Part shown: positions 4,643 through 7,574 of the stretch, piece by piece
Numbering within the stretch: the stretch's first letter is position 1
Layout of the letters: each line of letters opens with the position of its first letter
Assembly: GCA_023451415.1 (NCBI GenBank)
Contig: JAEXZK010000278.1
Span: forward strand, 1-7,574
Direction: 5' to 3'
Origin: Bacillota bacterium
Lineage (GTDB): Bacteria; Bacillota; Clostridia; Oscillospirales; Ruminococcaceae
DNA length: 7,574 bases
Notes under the pieces: model-generated
What the model was told of the DNA's origin: nothing
Seen by the model: only the letters and a program-made list of their open reading frames with translations
The model's database searches: none
Position numbers and translations under genes: made by a program

Positions 4643-6700
4643 TTAGGGCAGCAGCTGCCCGGGGACAGAGATATCCTCGGCCTCGGGAGCGCCAAAGAAG
4701 AACTGCTCGGCGATAGCCCGGGCCACCGGCGCGCCGGTGTAGCCCTGGCCGCCGTCCTCCAGCACCACGGCAATGGCGATCTGGGGGTCCTCGGCGGGGA
4801 TGTAGCAGATATAGCAGGAGGTGAGGGTGGAATCCCCTTCGGGGGTGCCGGTCTTGGAGGCCACTGTCAGGGGGAAGCCTGTCCACAGCCAGCCGGAGGT
4901 GCCTCCGGTGCTGGTGGCGGCGATCATGCCCTTGCGCACGGTGTCAAAGACTTCCTGAGAGGCGGGCACATGGTCCACCGCCATGGGCTCCACCTCCCGG
5001 ACCGTGCTCTTGAAGTCGTAGCTCTTGACGGCCTTGACCAGGTGGGGCTGCATCCGGGTGCCGTCGTTGGCAAGGGTCGCCACATAGCTGGCCATCTGCA
5101 CCGGGGTAAAGCCGTGGTCCAGCTGGCCGATGGCGGACTGGATGACGTTGCCGGCGGTCCAGGTCCCCCCCGCCGCTTCCCTGGTTTCGGGCGAACTGAG
5201 CTGCCCCTTGGCCTCGGGGATCTCGATGCCGGTCTTGGAGCCCAGGCCAAAGTGGGCGGCGTACTCGTTCTGCTTCTCGATCCCCAGCCGCCAGCCTGTC
5301 TCATAAAAAAAGATATTGCAGCTGCGCTGGAGGGCGGTGGTGACAGGTATGGGGCCGTCGGTGTGCATGCACCGGGGCTGATAATCGGAAAAGCGGGTGT
5401 AGATAAAGTTGCAGGTGATGGTCTCGGTGGAGGTGATGACCCCTTCCGCCAGGCCGGCCGTAGCCACACAGGGCTTGTAGGTGGAGCCGGGGCGGTAGAC
5501 CCCCATGGTGGCCCGGTTGAGGAGGGGCTCCGGCTTCTGGGTGACCAGGGTGGAATAATCCTGGAGATAGGTGCTGATGTCGTAGGAGGGGTAGGTGGCC
5601 ATGGCCAGGATCTCCCCGGTCTTGGGGTCGATGGCCACCGCGGCCCCGGCGCTGGCGTCCCTGCCCTGGTCATGGCGGAGGGAGGTGTTGCTGTTGAGGC
5701 TCCTGATGGTTTCCTCCAGGCCGTCCTGAGCGGCCCGCTGGAGATCCCGGTCCAGGGTCAGCACCACGGTGTTGCCGGGGACGGGCTCCACGGTGACCTC
5801 ATCGCTGATGACGTCCCCCTGGGCGTTGAGGGTGATGCGCCGCTCGCCGCTTTTGCCCCGGAGCTCCTCTTCAAAGGCCTGCTCGATACCGCTTTTGCCG
5901 ATGGATTCGTTGCCCTTGTAGCCCTGCTTGTTGTCCTGGCTCCACAGCTTGCCCTCCTCCCGGAGGCCCTGCATCTCTTCGGCGTAAATGGGGCCGATGG
6001 TGCCGATGATGTGGGGGGCCAGGGTGCCGCTGACGAACTCCCGGTTGGTGGACTGGATGACGTCCACCCCAGGGAGCATGTAACCCCGTTCCTGGACGGA
6101 GGTGGATGCCAGGACGCCCACGTCCTGGGCGAAGGTGTAGGTGTTGGCCAGGGAAAAATCCCGCCGGGCCATCTCATACCGCACCCCGGCGATCTTACGC
6201 ATGGTAACGGCGTCGTACTCCCCCAGGTCGTAAAACTTCTTGTCGGCCAGCCAGTGGATGCAGTCCTCGGCGGTGGCGTATTCGTTGACGCCCAGGTAGC
6301 TTTTGAGCCGGGAGACATCGGAGTCCAGCCCCTCCAGGAACTGGAAGGGCTCCTCGGCGGTGATGGGCAGGTTGTCGATCCAGGTCTGGCCCATGCTCTC
6401 CATCAGGGCGATGAGGTCGGCGATGACGGGGTTGGCCTTGTTGCCGTAGGGCAGGAAGGTCTGGTCCAGAATGATGTCGTAACTGGCCCGGTTGACCGTA
6501 AAGGGCCTGCCGTACCGGTCCACGATCTCCCCCCGGGCGGCGGTGACGGTCTGGGTGGTCACCGAACCCGCGGTGGCCTTGCTCTTGTAATATTCCCCCT
6601 GGGAGATCTGGAGGAGCATCAGCTGATAGACAAAGACGCTGAGGGCCAGAAGGACGACCCCTCCCAGGATGACAAAGCGCTGAAGTTCATTTCGACGCAT
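4643..6700 (-). CDS. mrdA: Penicillin-binding protein 2, class B transpeptidase of the elongation complex
   Basis: Cross-links peptidoglycan outside the membrane during side-wall growth, working with MreC, MreD and RodA. The 685 residues start MRRNELQRF. One membrane helix lies at about 9-31, then the non-catalytic pedestal (about 45-290) and the transpeptidase domain. The active-site motifs are complete: STYK at 406-409 (nucleophile Ser406), SCN at 460-462 and KTG at 616-618. C430, C444, H446 and C461 cluster between the first two motifs and could bind a metal. The ATG at 6700 is chosen because AGGAGG lies 11 bases (GGTGG 8 bases) before it, inside what would be coding sequence if an upstream in-frame TTG at 6724 were used. 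It follows mreD by 42 bases, so cotranscription with mreC and mreD is likely. It is longer than E. coli PBP2 (633), as usual in Clostridia. Confidence 0.95.
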   Translation of the reverse strand: MRRNELQRFVILGGVVLLALSVFVYQLMLLQISQGEYYKSKATAGSVTTQTVTAARGEIVDRYGRPFTVNRASYDIILDQTFLPYGNKANPVIADLIALMESMGQTWIDNLPITAEEPFQFLEGLDSDVSRLKSYLGVNEYATAEDCIHWLADKKFYDLGEYDAVTMRKIAGVRYEMARRDFSLANTYTFAQDVGVLASTSVQERGYMLPGVDVIQSTNREFVSGTLAPHIIGTIGPIYAEEMQGLREEGKLWSQDNKQGYKGNESIGKSGIEQAFEEELRGKSGERRITLNAQGDVISDEVTVEPVPGNTVVLTLDRDLQRAAQDGLEETIRSLNSNTSLRHDQGRDASAGAAVAIDPKTGEILAMATYPSYDISTYLQDYSTLVTQKPEPLLNRATMGVYRPGSTYKPCVATAGLAEGVITSTETITCNFIYTRFSDYQPRCMHTDGPIPVTTALQRSCNIFFYETGWRLGIEKQNEYAAHFGLGSKTGIEIPEAKGQLSSPETREAAGGTWTAGNVIQSAIGQLDHGFTPVQMASYVATLANDGTRMQPHLVKAVKSYDFKSTVREVEPMAVDHVPASQEVFDTVRKGMIAATSTGGTSGWLWTGFPLTVASKTGTPEGDSTLTSCYICYIPAEDPQIAIAVVLEDGGQGYTGAPVARAIAEQFFFGAPEAEDISVPGQLLP

Positions 6701-6742
6701 GGACGGGTCCACCTCCTCCCCCAAATTTGCGCGCCGCCGGAA

Positions 6743-7264
6743 TCAGGACTGCATCCGGGCTTCAAAGGCCCGGTGAAGGCCCCGCACGGGATAATAGAAA
6801 AGAAACGCCGCCAAAGCGGTGTAAAGACAAAGGGGCAGGACCCCTGTGAGGAAAAAAAGCCCCGGGTCCTCATAGCCGGGCAGATAAAAGCCAAAGAAGA
6901 AGCTGACCCCGCGGATGAGCACCATGGCCAGAAAGGTAAAAAGGACGCAGTTGGCGGGCACGGGCTGCATAAAGGTCTGGACGGCCAGCCCCACCGCCAC
7001 GCAGCAGACAAAAAGCATCAGGGCGGTGTAGCCCGTCTTGTCGCTGCTGTACAGGTCGCAGAGGAAGCCGGCAAAGGCACCGAAAAGCCCCCCGGCAAAT
7101 TCCCCTTCAAACATAGCCACAACGATGGCAAAGGCCGCGGCGGTCATGGGCTTGATCCCCCACAAGGCAAACAGGCCGGGGGTGTTCTGCATCACGCACA
7201 GGACCACCGCCAGCAGGCCGTAAGAGCAATATTTGATAATGACAAATTTGGTTTTGCTGTTCAA
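6743..7264 (-). CDS. mreD: Rod shape-determining membrane protein MreD
   Basis: Integral membrane partner of MreC in the cell-elongation complex. The 173 residues (usual 160-180) hold about six hydrophobic segments, near 9-27, 34-51, 54-70, 79-96, 103-124 and 133-156. The family's Gly-rich pattern leading to an Asp is visible as GGLFGAFAGFLCDLY, followed by GYTAL. The start is TTG at 7264, supported by GAGGAGG (7277-7271) 6 bases upstream; no in-frame ATG near the N-terminus would keep the first helix. It begins 28 bases after the mreC stop and is followed by PBP2. Identification rests on the topology, this pattern and the position between mreC and mrdA, since MreD sequences are poorly conserved. 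Confidence 0.92.
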   Translation of the reverse strand: MNSKTKFVIIKYCSYGLLAVVLCVMQNTPGLFALWGIKPMTAAAFAIVVAMFEGEFAGGLFGAFAGFLCDLYSSDKTGYTALMLFVCCVAVGLAVQTFMQPVPANCVLFTFLAMVLIRGVSFFFGFYLPGYEDPGLFFLTGVLPLCLYTALAAFLFYYPVRGLHRAFEARMQS

Positions 7265-7292
7265 TGGAGTCCTCCTCGTGAGGTGCGGCGGA

Positions 7293-7574
7293 TCAGCCGC
7301 TCAGGCCGCTGTCATCCTTGCCCTCAAACTGGGTGATGACCAGGACGCTTTTGGCGCCGCTGATGTCCGCGGCAGGCTTGACCACGGCGTAGAGGGAGAG
7401 GCCGGTGCTTTCGCTGCCGATCTCCTCGATCTCCCCCACCACCAGGCCCTTGGGCAGCAGGCCGCCGATGCCGGAGGTGACCACCGGGTCGCCGGCGGCA
7501 GCGCCGCTTTCCCGCGGCAGGAAGCCCAGCTTGCAGCGCCCCTCCAGGGAGAGGGCCACCGTGCCGGTGACGAT
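7293..7574 (-). CDS. mreC: Rod shape-determining protein MreC, C-terminal part
   Basis: MreC is a bitopic membrane protein whose extracytoplasmic beta domain organises PBP2 and the elongation complex. Only the last 93 residues are in the window; the rest lies to the right. They show the characteristic end of the second beta-barrel: GDPVVTSGIGGLLPKGLVVG, then VVKPAADISGAKSVLVI. This fits the family pattern of a conserved GD-V-TSG-GG-PKG segment followed by KPAAD and a final hydrophobic strand. After it comes a short tail (TQFEGKDDSGLSG). The reading frame is open to the window edge. Confidence 0.94.
   Translation of the reverse strand: MVTGTVALSLEGRCKLGFLPRESGAAAGDPVVTSGIGGLLPKGLVVGEIEEIGSESTGLSLYAVVKPAADISGAKSVLVITQFEGKDDSGLSG

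Noticed and set aside
4419..4886. A 155-codon minus-strand frame overlapping the PBP2 3' end
   Set aside because: It lies out of frame within PBP2 and runs into the hairpin-rich gap; its Arg/Gly-rich composition is typical of a shifted reading of GC-rich coding DNA.
6701..6724. Longer PBP2 starting at TTG 6724
   Set aside because: The extra codons are the ribosome binding site itself (GGAGGAGGTGG) for the ATG at 6700.
4970..7336. A 788-codon open frame on the plus strand opposite PBP2, mreD and mreC
   Set aside because: Same reason: it mirrors GC-rich genes on the other strand and has no recognisable domain.

Overview
The window is a stretch of bacterial chromosome in which every supportable gene lies on the minus strand. 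High GC, strong AGGAGG-type ribosome binding sites, TTG starts and the order mreC-mreD-PBP2-minD-mgsA point to a GC-rich member of the Clostridia. An Oscillospiraceae relative of Flavonifractor or Pseudoflavonifractor is my best guess, made from the protein flavour and not from any search. No mobile element, CRISPR array, tRNA or rRNA was seen.

Layout in the direction of transcription (right to left): the C-terminal end of mreC (7293-7574, cut by the window edge); mreD (6743-7264); mrdA, the elongation-specific class B penicillin-binding protein PBP2 (4643-6700); a 356-base gap with a GC-rich half and an AT-rich, promoter-like half; a MinD-type ATPase (3567-4286); mgsA, methylglyoxal synthase (3082-3483); a 156-base gap holding a good sigma-A-type promoter and a hairpin; hisS (1570-2925); a 329-base hairpin-rich gap; and aspS (1-1240, its C-terminal third lies beyond the left edge).

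Two functional blocks are present. The first is the cell-wall elongation module: MreC and MreD are membrane scaffold proteins of the Rod complex, and PBP2 is its transpeptidase. In many Clostridia this module is followed by minC-minD-minE and mgsA. Here minD is kept, but no minC lies in front of it and no minE lies between it and mgsA, and the MinD protein lacks the usual C-terminal membrane-binding helix. The second block is the hisS-aspS pair of tRNA synthetases, a common Firmicutes arrangement, here with its own promoter and without a recognisable T-box leader.

No wholly new system was found. The points most worth a second look are: (1) methylglyoxal synthase with a shortened active-site loop in which the usual His is Ser; (2) a lone MinD without MinC/MinE or membrane tail; (3) a possible Cys3His metal site beside the PBP2 active site; (4) a Cys-rich histidyl-tRNA synthetase with an extra CTCGHC tail; (5) a hairpin overlapping the hisS promoter, placed so that it could stop read-through from mgsA while sparing hisS's own transcripts; (6) a similar sequence block shared by the two large intergenic gaps.
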